Assembly (NCBI GenBank): GCA_004369085.1
Contig: ML210238.1
Span: forward strand, 1-64,000
Direction: 5' to 3'
Length of the DNA stretch: 64,000 nucleotides
Source of the DNA: Coprinopsis marcescibilis
Lineage: Eukaryota > Basidiomycota > Agaricomycetes > Agaricales > Psathyrellaceae
The notes beneath the pieces were generated by a model. That model had not been told where the DNA came from, made no database searches, and was given only the letters and a program-made list of their open reading frames with translations. Position numbers and translations under genes: made by a program. Every line of letters begins with the position of its first letter. The first letter of the stretch is position 1. Shown here piece after piece: positions 1 to 11,157 of this stretch.

Positions 1-460
1 TATTTACGGAAGTCCCCTCCTGAACCCATACCCCGTGAAATCCCATAACCTTGGGCTTCCCCCAACCGTTATGGGATAAGACGGTGTCGACTGTATCCAT
101 TATTGAACCGGTTCTCTCGGGGTTACCAACGCAGCATACTACGCTCGCACACAATTAAACTCGATCACGAGGAGCTTCGCATCTGGCATTTGGCGAAAGG
201 GAAAATAAATTACAGGTCCAGTGGCCTGGATCTGTCCTTACGAGAGCCCAATTTAGCCACGCGCAGGGTTGTTTCGTTGCGATAGATATCGGCGACTTCT
301 CCCTGGCGCTACGGGTCTCTCTTGTCCCTCCACCATCCCTTGGGTTCTTCCAGTATTACTACTTCCTCTAATTCCTTCTTCCCTTGCGACTCAATGAACT
401 GACGGTGTGCTGGTCCGTTCGTTGCTGTCGTTTCTCAACACTCCTTTAATTCTTGCTTGG
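1..460. other. Upstream region of homeobox gene
   Basis: No coding region is supported here. The right part (about 340-390) is pyrimidine-rich (runs of ctt, ttcc), typical of a fungal core promoter just before the homeobox gene. A short upstream reading frame, ATG AAC TGA, starts at 394 and could modulate translation. Confidence 0.5.
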
Positions 461-2256
461 ATGTCTAAGTCTCGACCTCTCTCTATCATCTATAATCACC
501 CCAACGCGAGAACCAGTCCACCAGCCACACCTGTCAACACACCTGGGACTTCGACATTACTACCCCGCGATAATAATAACCCGACTCAAGATATCACTCA
601 CGAACAAAGACACTCAAGCACAACCATGCGTTCCATTGTCCACAACCCCGACCCCCAGTCTCCCATACCTCGAGGGCACGTACGACCAGCCGAGGGAGAG
701 CTCGACCAGCCATACACGAAGCGCATACGGAGAGGTTCGAACGAACCGAGCCCCGACCGGGCGGGAAGACTTGCGAGTCCATCATCGGACTCTCAGGGGG
801 GCATGGCAGACAGTGAAGCTGAAACGAAGCAAGGCGATGAAAACACTACAGGACCACCACCCAAGAAGAAGAGGACCCGTACCTTAACGACCCCACACCA
901 AGCCGCAGTGCTCCACGCATTGTTGGCCCAGGTACGCATGACGTTTGGTACAGTTGATGGACATACTTTGACAAGCGACCACGTTTATTAGTCTCGCTTC
1001 CCGACTACGGCCATGAGGGAAGAAGTTGGCCGCTCGATCGGGTTGAGCGCTAGAAAGGTTCAGGTAAGCGTCACTTCTTCGAATAACTCAAATATCCGCA
1101 AATGCTCATCCTGGCTCTAGATATGGTTTCAGGTACACTATTCTTTCTCCGCTGACGTCGTTGCTGCGACTAAACTTGAATTATTCAGAATCAAAGGCAA
1201 AAGGCTAGGCGCCCTCGCACTCAAGGGGATTCGAGTAGCAATAGGCTTCCTCAGTATGGCCCCTTCCCTTCGACATCGTCAGAGACCCCTACAGGCCACT
1301 ACACACCCATGACTGGGATTATGGCTCCGTACTCGCCTCCAGGACCTCCCCAGGTTAGGCCCAGTGAGCCCTTAGCAGACCAATTCCGAAATATGTCTGC
1401 ACCCCTTGAAGACCCCGCGGCAGACACCCATCCTCGTCTCCTTGGTCCTGGGGTGCCAGGTGCACCGCACTATGGACATCGTCCAAGTCGCAGCCGTGAC
1501 TGGCCATCGTCGGCGCCCCCTACAGAGGCCCGTTTCTCGCCCCGATTCCGATATGAAGGGATTACCAGTCCTTCAATTCCCCATGGCTACTCCACGGGGG
1601 GCCGTCCCTCTACCTCTCAATCCGCCGGGTGGCGAGAGCGCGACTTGTCATCTCGAACGTTGCCTCCATTAATATCTAGGCCGTCAACCTCAGTGACCCC
1701 CAATGTCCACAGGGCATCTCGCTTCGACTCATTTTCGCCGCGCATTTCTCTTCCTCCTCTCACTGGAAGAAGGTCACATTCCCCAGAGCATCGGTTCGCC
1801 CATAGTCTACCGGACAACTCCCCTGGCCAGCGCGGCCCTACACTTCCTCCGCCATACACGCTTCAACCCCGTCCACAATGGGATGAATCGGCGAATACGA
1901 TAAGCTCCCGACCTGCATCTAGTTGGTCTCGTCCCGGCTCAAGCCTTTCTGTCAAGCGATCGACTTCTCCGCCCCCTTCACATCTGCTGGATATCAGTCG
2001 CACACCGGAGAACGCTAGGTCTTTACGACAACATCAAAGCAGCAGAGCGGGCACACTCCAGCCTCGCTCTCCGCCAATCGGACAACGGGTTTCTTCTCCC
2101 ATTATTCCTACCCCATCTCATGCATCTGCACCTCCAGGCCGCTATGACCCAGTCCGTGGGACGTTTGTTCCGTTTGTCAATCAAGTCCCCGTAACGCAAT
2201 CGCCGAGCGGGGCTCAAGTTGAAGAAAAGACCCTGGAACCATTCGAGGAAAAGTAA
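461..2256 (+). CDS. Homeodomain transcription factor
   Basis: A nuclear DNA-binding regulator of about 540 residues. Exons: 461-931, 992-1063, 1121-1132, 1189-2256, all joined in phase 0. The homeodomain lies at about residues 135-195. It starts with the basic KKKRTRTL arm, helix 2 carries RFPTTAMREEV, and the recognition helix reads KVQIWFQNQRQKAR, which keeps the diagnostic W-F-N. The WFQ part sits on a 12-nt exon of its own. The rest is Ser/Pro-rich and probably disordered. Fungal single-homeodomain proteins of this kind act in development or mating-type-independent fruiting; the exact role cannot be read here. The start is uncertain: ATG 461 is the first long in-frame start, but ATG 626 has the better context (A at -3) and would drop 55 disordered residues. 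Confidence 0.88.
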
Positions 2257-2877
2257 TGAAAACTTCCGGGGTTCTCTTTCCTGTTGTTCTATTCCTTTTC
2301 TAGCATTCATTTACCTTATGATATTAACGAAATATCACGCTGCGCTCGGTTTATAAAAACTACTCTCTCTAACTTCCAACTCAAGCCTTTCATTCCTATA
2401 TATTTATTATCTACGTTCTCGAGATGCCATCACGCCAGGTCATGACCTTTAATTCCATATAATCTGATACCGTAGCTTTCTGTAATTAGGATACTCTTAA
2501 TAATGTACTCAATCAAATCTTAATGCTTTGCTCTTATGTTCATGCCCTGCGCAAGTGTTGGACACTTTTCCTACGGTGCCCCCACCCTCTTTACCATCGC
2601 AATCTGATCTGATGATAGTGATGTTAATTGTATAGGTTCATGTGCTAATGCCTGCTGCCCTGTGATAGTTCTTGTGGACGTTTCCCCCTTCACCAAATGA
2701 GACCCTGTCGCATACGGGCGGGCTGTTCTGGTCAATTCATGCGCCCCCAATCTTGTCGTTGAAACAAGCTCACATAGATATATGCCCAGGGCTGTCAGGA
2801 GGACCCGCGAAAGGATCGCAAGAACGGTAACTAATTAATATACTCGGCGAAAAGGATGCTATATCCTACTACATTTT
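2257..2877. other. Convergent intergenic region
   Basis: An A/T-rich stretch between the stop codons of the homeobox gene (+) and the RING ligase gene (-). It must hold both 3' ends. I see no coding sequence or clear repeat. Confidence 0.6.
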
Positions 2878-5597
2878 CTACTTGACTTGGGAACCGACCT
2901 TCTTCTTCTCTGCTTCAAGTCGCATTAGAAGCAATGCGCGCTGTGAGGCTTGTGAGGGCTTGACTTCTCTCTTTCCATTGCCAGAACTAACATCGATTTC
3001 ACGGCTTTGAGGACCCTGAGAGTCGCCATGGATAGCCTCGATGCCCACATTTCCTCTCTCAACATCACTGTATACTGCCATTGCAAGCTCTTTCTCCCGT
3101 CGCAGTCGTTCCATAAGCCTCACGCGAACGCCGTCGCTGCCAAAATAGTCATCCTGATCGTTGATCGAGCCGACAGCGGATTTAGATTGGGCTTCTTCCC
3201 TAATGGGGTTCTTCTCGATCGATAGAGTCGATCTCACGTGGGAGTCAGCTCCTATCGGGACTTTGCCACTGGGAAAACCGTTACGAGCTTCGTCCATACT
3301 TCCGGCTGATGAGGAGGTGTGGGGGGCTTTGTATGGTGACGAAGCGCAAGCGCCACCGTCAAAAAACATATCACTGGGTCCGGGCGAGTCGTAATTTGTT
3401 GACTGGACAGGACTGGCGTGTAAGTTGCCCAGAAATCCCGTTTCGCGATATCCGAAACCCCCCGAATGATTCACTGAGGATGCTGAGACCGAGAAGCCAT
3501 CTTTTGTTGGTGGGCCCGAAAATTTGATAGTATGTGCTTCCCCAACTCCGTATTTCTGGACTTGAATCCGCTTCGAACTTGTCAGGGTGGCAGTTGGGCC
3601 CGCCCCACCATTGTTGCCCCGATTTGCCAAACCCATCACAGGCGGTTCTGAAGAATGGGAAATGCGTAGCCTAATTAGAGTGAAATCTCGTTACAGACGC
3701 AATGCTGACTTACCTGGTGACCCACTGGAGTGTGAAGTAGGAGTCGGTGCTTTCCCATCCACGATAAGCACTGGGCGAAAATCAGACTTCCGTCGCAGTT
3801 TATTGCCTAAGATGTATTCCTGGATGGACAAGCGCAGATCCCTATTCTGACGAGTATGACTGTCGGGAATACGTGTAATCTTCGCATCCGGCCCTTCCTG
3901 AACGTAAGACGTGGGTGGGCTAGCATCCGGATGATTTTTCGCTTCATGAGAGCCCCGTGACTCGAATGAAGTGCTTTCGGAGGTCTCCATTTCCCTTGTG
4001 GCATCTTTCTCTTTGCCCTTTCCTTTCGTGTCGATGAGTTTCGGATTGGTGTTTGCCGTGTCGACCATGTCGGACCCAAGTCCAGGTGACCGTAGCACAA
4101 AGGCATCTATATTTACCGTGATATCATCCATCCCAAGTTCCCGCTGACCATGAGAAAGGCTAGAACGGTGCCCTTCAGATTTTCTTTCCTCAAATTGACT
4201 CGAGGATGAGCGAGTGCGATCATCGTCTAGTGTGCGTCTGCTGGTAGAAGGTATTGGAGGCTCCTGAGAATTCCCAGTTGGATAGACGCGACCAGAAGGG
4301 GAATATGACCTCGAAGGCATTCCGGATTCGCTTCGACGAGTTCTGCTTAACTGCCTTGAGCGATGTCGTTTGTCCTCGGAAGGCGACCATGACCTTGAGG
4401 AAGACTGCTGATTCCACCGCCTTCTCCGTGATATTTCTAGCGGAGGCTGTAGTTCAGCAGGTGTGTCATACTGTACATCATGCACATGAGTGCGTAGAAG
4501 AGCAATTAAGGCAATTTGAAGGGACTTACCTGTACGATTGTATCGTACATAAAGAGATCTTTGTAAGGCGATCGCACATAGCAATAAACCTCTGATTGGC
4601 AGTTCAACATGGAAATTTTGATATGGAAGTGAAGGCAGCTGACCATGCGCGAAGTGCTCGGCATTAACATGACTTCCACCTGGAACATAGGGTGCATCGA
4701 GGTCGAGAAACTCCGATAAAAGTTTCACTGCGGACTCTGAACGAATATCGATAGCTTTCATTAACGAAATAATGAGATTGGTGAGAAACTATACGAACGG
4801 ATCAGCACGACGTGAAGAGGAAGCAAGACGAAAGACAGCGTAAAAGCAACGAACCTCTACGTCCAGTGCTTCCCAAACCTGGAGTTCGCGGCGTATGAAC
4901 GTCGTTGTACGTGATATAAGATCGGGAGATGCCGCAAATTGTGCAGGAGTAGGATAAGGTCGGAACTTGGTGTATGAATTCGAGGCAACGTGCTGAAGAC
5001 GATCCTCAGTAGATGAGCCCATGGAAATAACCGAGATCGTGCTTACTTTTGCGTACATGCCGTGTCGATATATCCATCTCCGCTTCGAAAGGGACTGCTC
5101 AAATCTATCCAACTCGCTCATATCTACCCTTTGACGTCGACCACGTTCCCGTTCTCTGCGCCGCCGTGCGGCATTTCGACGAGCGTCGACTACTATGATG
5201 GAGTCATGTTGAGTATTTGGCAGAGGCAGTGGCGGTAGATGATGCTTTCGATAATCGTATTTCGACCTTATACTGTGTATAATGTAGTGGCCAATTGGCT
5301 GGTTACACAGTGGGCAACGGCGTGATTGTCCTAGACCGAAATATCAGCCTCAATGGGTGAGCAAATGACCATTGCAGTTGAACTTCTTCCACCTGTCCAT
5401 ACGAGAAGGCACTCGAAGCAAAATTCATGAGAGCATTGAGGTATGACGGTTCTGTCGTCCAGCTGATGCAGACAGATACTGCAGTTGTCCTCGAGCTCCT
5501 CGTTGCCGCCTGCATCCTCTTCAAGAATCGACGGTTCGTTTGATGCTCCATCCACCGCAGGATCTCCTTCAATTTGTTCATCTTGCTCTGCATCCAT
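2878..5597 (-). CDS. Topors-like RING E3 ubiquitin ligase
   Basis: About 823 residues. Exons on the minus strand: 5597-5393, 5330-5047, 4992-4855, 4788-3714, 3647-2878. A C3HC4 RING lies at residues ~39-77: CSICLHQL, then CSHEFCFECLLVW, then RRCPLCNQPI, and right after it the HSIR segment typical of Topors. A second conserved block, from RRWIYRHGMYAK to FIRRELQVW to FLTNLIISL, matches the Topors region after the RING. The C-terminal half is Ser/Arg-rich (RSRQLSRTRRS), again as in Topors. It should transfer ubiquitin (in animals also SUMO) to nuclear targets. An optional 93-nt intron (about 4439-4531) has a good donor but reads through in frame, so it is left in. It is divergent from the SDR gene. 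Confidence 0.82.
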
Positions 5598-6034
5598 GAT
5601 GTTTGGATCCTATATGTTCAGGAGCGAAAAGGTATGCAGAATGTCCAGCGATTCAGTAGAAGAAAAGTTAAACCGCTGCCAGTGCCAGCAGCCTAAGATG
5701 ATCGAGCCAGCTCGCTTGGCTAGGTAATGTACCTACTAATATGCGATTAGATTTAGATCAGATCTAATCGATGCATCTTATCATCCACAGTAATCTTATC
5801 TGGGCGCGGTTCACAAATATCCGAGGGGTGTGCCCTTCAACTGAATTCAACGCGTCAGAATTGCGAAGATCTTAGTACCATGGCTGACTAGCGCTGACTG
5901 GTGCTGACTGTATCTAGACTATGCCTTACCAATCGCAAGTGCAGTTTGGGGTCTTACAAATGAGCAAAATTGAATGTTATAACCAAGCTCCCCTTTGACA
6001 GGTTTCTCATTCACCACCCACACCCCTCATAGTC
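5598..6034. promoter_or_regulatory. Bidirectional promoter region
   Basis: 437 bp between the divergent starts of the RING ligase and SDR genes. It holds an imperfect inverted repeat at 5745-5769 (arms gattagattt and agatctaatc) and three adjoining 10-nt units at 5881-5910, each containing gctgact. TGACT is a bZIP half-site type. Function is inferred from position only. Confidence 0.45.
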
Positions 6035-7224
6035 ATGGCAGCAAACGCCGCAAAGCGTGTTTTGGTTGTTGCAGGTAATGGCAATCTTGCATCGGAGGTC
6101 GGACGTCGCGGATCGCTCATTAATGCTTTGTAAATATTTCCTAGGCGTTGGATCTGGCCAGGGAACTGGGGCGGCAACGGCGTGAGTACTGTCGTTCCCG
6201 TGCGTTGCGACCTTGCCTGATGGTTCTTGACACTTGGCACAACAGGCGCCTGTTCTCCCAGAAGGGCTACTCCGTTGCGCTCATCGCCAGGGGAGCTGAT
6301 TCTGTCAACAAATTGACGGGGGAAATTAACGCAGAGGGCGGGAACGTATGTATTGTGCCAATGGCCGCCCGCGCTTTGCGCTAAACGTCCATCATGCAAC
6401 TAGGCAGCAGGGTTTCCGATCGCGTCATACTCCCAGGAAGACATCGCAACGGCCTGGTCATCCATTCGCTCCCATTATCCTAAACCAGAGTACGATATCC
6501 GAGCGGCGGTGTGGAACGCTGGGCAAGGCGTGTGGAAACCATTCCTGGAAATAACGCCACAAGAAGTTCAACAGGTCCTGGAAACCAACGTCGCGGCTGC
6601 CTTTTCCTTCTCGCGTGAGGCCATAACAACCTTCAAGCAGAACGATATCGATGAGTCCAACGGCAAGCGAGGAGCCCTCATCTTTACCGGTGCTACCGCG
6701 AGTATCAGAGGTAACGTTGTAACCAGCCTGTTTGCCGCTGGGAAACACGGCGCAAGAGCGTTGTCACAAAGCCTCGCTAAGGAATTCTCAAAGGAAAATA
6801 TCCACGTTTCCCATGTACGTCTTTTCTCGTTGCCTCGGTATTCAATTTGATACGTTTGTCTAATTTAACTTCAGACCATTATCGACGGGGGTGAGTTGTA
6901 CAACTGATCCGTACTAGTCCCATAATTAACAGCATTCTTCGCAGGGATTCTGACCGAGAGGTCTCGGAAACAAAAGGACCCCGAATGGCAGAAGAATGAA
7001 GATGTCAGACTCAATCCCGAGAGCATCGCCAAGGTATGTGTTGCTATACACTCTGGCATACGACTGCGGCACTAACAAACCACCAGTCTTATCTCTACCT
7101 CGTTAACCAAGATAGATCGGCTTGGACCTGGGAGCTTGACCGTGAGTGTATTCAGTCTTTGTATTCGAACTATATTGCTCACTCCTCAATCAAACCAGTT
7201 CGCCCCGCCCACGAGAAGTGGTGA
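6035..7224 (+). CDS. Short-chain dehydrogenase/reductase (SDR)
   Basis: About 257 residues from eight exons: 6035-6074, 6145-6181, 6246-6345, 6404-6814, 6875-6890, 6945-7033, 7087-7141, 7199-7224. The Rossmann glycine motif reads GVGSGQGTG near residue 14, the NAG motif is VWNAGQG, and a Ser/Thr strand is IFTGATASIRG. The position of the catalytic Tyr reads F-A-A-G-K, so the YxxxK Tyr is Phe while Lys is kept. SDRs oxidise or reduce alcohols and carbonyls with NAD(P); without the Tyr, activity may be lost or altered. This atypical SDR form recurs in fungi. Exon 5 is only 16 nt. The gene is convergent with the secreted glycoprotein gene. Confidence 0.88.
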
Positions 7225-7248
7225 ATTGTGGATTGTAGATTGTTCGTT

Positions 7249-7272
7249 GCAATAGCAATAGCAATAGCAATA
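7249..7272. repeat. Hexanucleotide microsatellite (GCAATA)x4
   Basis: Four exact copies of gcaata directly after the SDR stop codon, in the 3' intergenic gap of two convergent genes. No function is implied. Confidence 0.9.
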
Positions 7273-7368
7273 CATAATAGCAATGTCCTTGTACATTATG
7301 AAGATCTTGAAAGTTGATATCAAGCCCAGTTATAGCACTACTACTGAACTGACAAGTCCACGCCTCAC

Positions 7369-8959
7369 TCAATTGAACATCATTCCAATTAAGACCAAAC
7401 TTAACACCCATAGCTTCCCTTCCAACACCGTTTCTCGGCTAGTCCCGCTCGCTCTACTTCCTGGCCTTGCACTTCCAGTGCTCGAGGCACTCGTTGTACC
7501 GCTCGTACGGGTCGTTGAGCTGGACGTGCTAGCTACCAGACCTAGACTGGTGAGGGGTATGCCGTTCGAGACCGATTTGGTCGTGACACAGTTTGACGAC
7601 GACGGGGTAAAATACGGTGCTGCGGGAGTTGAGTTGCCCCCAACTGTATACGTGCTTCCATCACTGAGTGTGCCGGTATATCTCTGCGCGAATGTTGAGA
7701 AGACAGGTGACCCGCTCTGGGTCGCCGTAGGGTACCAACCGGGTGGATCTGTTAGGTGTTTAAAATACAGTTAGATGCGTGTTCTAGCATGGGGATAAAT
7801 TTTTGCGCACATGCTATTTCTGCGTCACAGCTCTCGCTAAGTGTGGTGATGTGCTTCAGTACCGACTTAGATGAGATGATGAGTCTAGCTTACAATGTTC
7901 CATTGTTATGATAGTTTCCTGGCATAACAAATTCACAGCCCATCTCGTCAAGTTCGTGCCAACACATGTCTGCGGCGCTATATGTCGAGTTGGCATTTGT
8001 GCATACTCGCAAGCAGAATTGGCTGTAATCCTGTTCGGATAAGACCCTGTCAGCTGTGTAATCGAGATGTATAAGGCTATGAATATACGAACGATATAGA
8101 GCTGAAATGAATCGATTTAAAGGGCATGGGTCAGCGAGCGCGGCACAGAGTTAGGTGGTCAATCGTTACCATCCATTCGGCGTAGTTCTGGTCGCTACCG
8201 GTGGTATTGGAGGTTACATTTCCTCCAATAGGATTCCCGTCCCCAAATTGCCCGTGAGGATCCAGCTCTCTGCGATCATTAGCGCTCGCGCGTTAGCACA
8301 GCACTCATCTTGACGCCCAACTTGGGAACAAAAGGAAGGACACCTCACCCTCCATAATCTCCGTCGGGTATATTGAGTCTGGTAAAATTCCCGTAGCCCA
8401 TTATCTGAACGTAGAAATCTGACATATGGCTCAGCCGAAGCAAAAAGGAGAAAGTGAAGGGGAAGGGAACTGCAACTTGCCCGTCTTCAAGAAGGATACA
8501 CCTGTTAAGGTACCGTCCGGGATAACTCGAGCATTGTTTCGAGGCTGTGTGCACCAAGCAACTTCGTATGTCTGGAAGGAATCGAAATGGGTTCTGTCTC
8601 GAGAGGATAATATTGGACGGGTCCATCTACCTCTGAGTTCCCAATATCCTGCAGCGATGGCGGAGCGAATACGCAGAAGTCCTAACGCAAAGTTAGAATC
8701 TATGGCATGATCATTGAAAGAACGAACGTAATGCTCTCTACAGTCTCGAACGCACCTCGATGGAGTTGACTGTTAAGAGACGCGAATCGCTTGTTTGGTT
8801 CACCGGTGTGCCCAAGGTGGGCTGTGGAGGATTGGTAGGCCCTTGAGTTCCCGTCGCAATAACGCCTGGCGGAGGATCTGCTGCTTGGACTTCAGGGTAT
8901 AAGATTAGAGCTATCAACGAGATAACAAGTCCAAAGCGGAATTGGGGGCGCTTGTGCAT
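7369..8959 (-). CDS. Macrofage-activating-glycoprotein-like secreted protein
   Basis: About 345 residues. Exons (minus): 8959-8756, 8681-8631, 8571-8502, 8418-8349, 8269-8170, 8030-7894, 7836-7811, 7748-7369. An N-terminal signal peptide (residues ~1-27, LVISLIALILYP core) is followed by the hallmarks of the basidiomycete family annotated as macrofage activating glycoprotein: DFCVFAPP, EVAWCTQ, GDYGGELDPHG and GNPIGG, then Cys-containing blocks CLRVCTN and SCDAEIAYPPGWY. Several N-glycosylation sites and a Ser/Thr-rich tail with a weak hydrophobic end suggest a wall or secreted glycoprotein. The molecular function of the family is not established. One exon is only 26 nt and restores the frame and the family motif when included. 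It shares a promoter-to-terminator gap with the next gene, on the same strand. Confidence 0.82.
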
Positions 8960-9463
8960 CTTGACGCTTGAACTTGAAGAACAACAAGGTTTCAAGAATG
9001 AATTTAGTGGAAGAGTCAGAAGGTGTCGCAGGGAAGCAGGGGGGGAGATGGCTAGTGACGCTTACTAGATCGTTGAGAGGGTTAACTGAGATATAAGGAA
9101 TTTGAGCTAAGGAGGCTTGCTCGAAACATTGCGGCAATTTGAAATTCAACTGGCCAGTCTCCTACATGTTTGTTTCGTCTGAGAAGACAAGTCCTCCGTA
9201 CAAAGTACCCTTCGGAAGAGTTCTGGCCACATAGCAAGATCATCAAGTATTAGGCGATGCATGCCCACCGCATGAAATGCCTCGAGCTCAGCGTCGCACG
9301 ATGCAGAAGGGTGTTGTAACTTGACAGATAGCACCTGTCACTCAGCTGAATTGTCGAATCAATACACTACACATGTCGACATTAAATTAGCGATCCAGAA
9401 GAGGTTGCTCGAAAATTGCAAGCGTGTCCAGTCAGAAGGAAAGTAATGTCAAACTAAGCAACC
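8960..9463. other. Intergenic region
   Basis: Lies between two minus-strand secreted-protein genes; it must carry the promoter of the macrofage-glycoprotein-like gene. A TATA-like tract (gatataagg) is present near 9090. No gene is supported. Confidence 0.5.
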
Positions 9464-10347
9464 CTACAACGCGAGCAGGGCAAGAGCGAGTCCGAGGGTG
9501 CCTACAACAAAAGGTGAGGCCACCAACGCGGAAGCGGCACTTCCAGGTGGAACGGAGCCAGGATTGCTGCCATCTGGGGGACGAATGGTAATTTGAGGAG
9601 TGTCATCCTCTTCCGTAGTTGTAGGGCCGAGACGAGGAGTGGTAGTGGGGGCTGAGAGGGTACGGATGCTGCGCGAGCTAGTTGGCTCCTCGTCCTCCGT
9701 CCCCGAGATGGTAGGGCGTGGACCAGAGCTGCCACTGCCGCTTGGGAAAGGTGGAAGGGGAGGCGATGACGTAGGCCTTGGGGCAGTTGTGACTGTAACA
9801 GAGACCGTTGGGATATCGAAGGCTGCACACGTATTCTCGAATTCTGTCGTGTGTATATGTCAGCTAGCGGAAATATTTCTCAAAGCAAATAACGAGCTCA
9901 CCGTCAATCAATTCCCCGGTAGTGGTCAGAGTTTGGGGCGTGGGGCTTACAGTATAGAAGCAATTGACACAGGTGTTCAAGCTAACGGCCACTGCCCGCG
10001 TACAGAGACAGCTGGTCGTTCTACAAACCTGATGGAACTCGGATAAGCCTCTAGTACGAACAGAGAGCGGAAACACGTACATCCAATGCGTTTGTAAATG
10101 TCGAGCACTCAGTGACACACTGCGAGTATCGTCATGTGAGAAGGTCATCGCGGCAGTCAGAATCAGTTCTCGAGAACCTACCACAGCGGTCTGCCTCGCG
10201 AACAGTTGATGGAGTGGTGATCTGGCTTGAACGACTGAGCCTTGTACTACGGTTTCTGTTAAAGGCAACATTTTATGGGTATTTCTGTAGCTGCTGACCT
10301 TGAGAGACGACAATAGCAGCCAGGGCAATCACCAAAGTGCACTTCAT
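9464..10347 (-). CDS. Secreted eight-cysteine GPI-type protein (copy 1)
   Basis: About 222 residues. Exons (minus): 10347-10299, 10255-10182, 10119-10081, 10028-9902, 9843-9464. Signal peptide MKCTLVIALAAIVVS. The cysteine core runs CVTEC, then CRTTSCLC, then CVNC, then one last Cys near FENTC: eight in all, spaced like a CFEM domain, but no Asp stands before the CxC pair. After it comes a Ser/Thr/Pro-rich stretch and a hydrophobic tail (VVGTLGLALALLAL) typical of a GPI-anchor signal. It is probably attached to the plasma membrane or wall. The third exon is 39 nt, exactly as in copy 2. A TATA box lies about 80 bp upstream. Haem binding, the known job of some CFEM proteins, is doubtful. Confidence 0.8.
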
Positions 10348-11157
10348 GACGAGGACCACAGCAGCGACTGAATGGGGTGCGGCCAAGGCAGAAGGTGGTA
10401 GCACTCAACAAAGCACCATGAGTATATATATATATCCGGTGGTCTGCGGCAAAGCGTGCAGTCCCATCGGGCAATCCATCAAAAGGGCTGATTGTTATGT
10501 AAACTAACTCGGCCCCTGGTCCACCAGGCTCAATGGTGCCGTTTTGATAATCGTATTCAGGTCGGTGGCACCCTGTTGCGCGAGGTGTGAGCGCATTTCC
10601 CGGCTTTTTAGAGGCTTGCAACTATTACTTTACAGCCAAACGCATGGGACTCAGGTCCATAAATCACCAAATCAGTAGGATGAACAAGATGAATCGAGCG
10701 ACTTGGTTGCTCAGTTAAATTCTGAGGTATCGCTCGGTTGAACAGGGATACCGGTCAAGTTAGTCTTGCATACACCTCACTGCCGGGAGCGGGAGGTGCT
10801 GGTATGACACGGCTGTACCGTCCTGCCTTAACTTCGTCCATACTTGGCAAAATTAAAGGACTTCCTCCCGACTGCCTCATGGCAGCCCAAGGCGCGCCGC
10901 TGTGAGAAAACACAATTAATCATCGGCGTCTAACTTGACACATCAATCCTACAAGACAGGCAGATTGGTTGAGGTCCAACAATGGTAGTCGTTCATCTGC
11001 TTACTATCATATGAAAGAGCCTCATGGCGGAGTGCTGTTTTGCTTCCCAACTTGCCCATCTTCAGCGGCGCGGTGGCGACTTAAACGATCCAAGAGCGCA
11101 GCAACCTTTCCTCGGCTAAGAGTACAGCCTAGCCGTCCTAATACCTTGTTCATTCGG
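10348..11157. other. Divergent intergenic region, copies 1 and 2
   Basis: 810 bp between the divergent starts of eight-cysteine copies 1 and 2. Besides the TATA tract near 10430 I see no gene. Both promoters must lie here. Confidence 0.5.
10423..10435 (-). promoter_or_regulatory. TATA box of eight-cysteine gene copy 1
   Basis: An alternating TA tract (tatatatatatat) 76-88 bp upstream of the ATG at 10347 on the minus strand, a usual distance for a strongly regulated fungal promoter. Confidence 0.5.

Noticed and set aside
4439..4531. Extra 93-nt intron in the RING ligase gene
   Set aside because: The donor is good, but the segment is open in frame and the acceptor is weak; left as exon and noted there.
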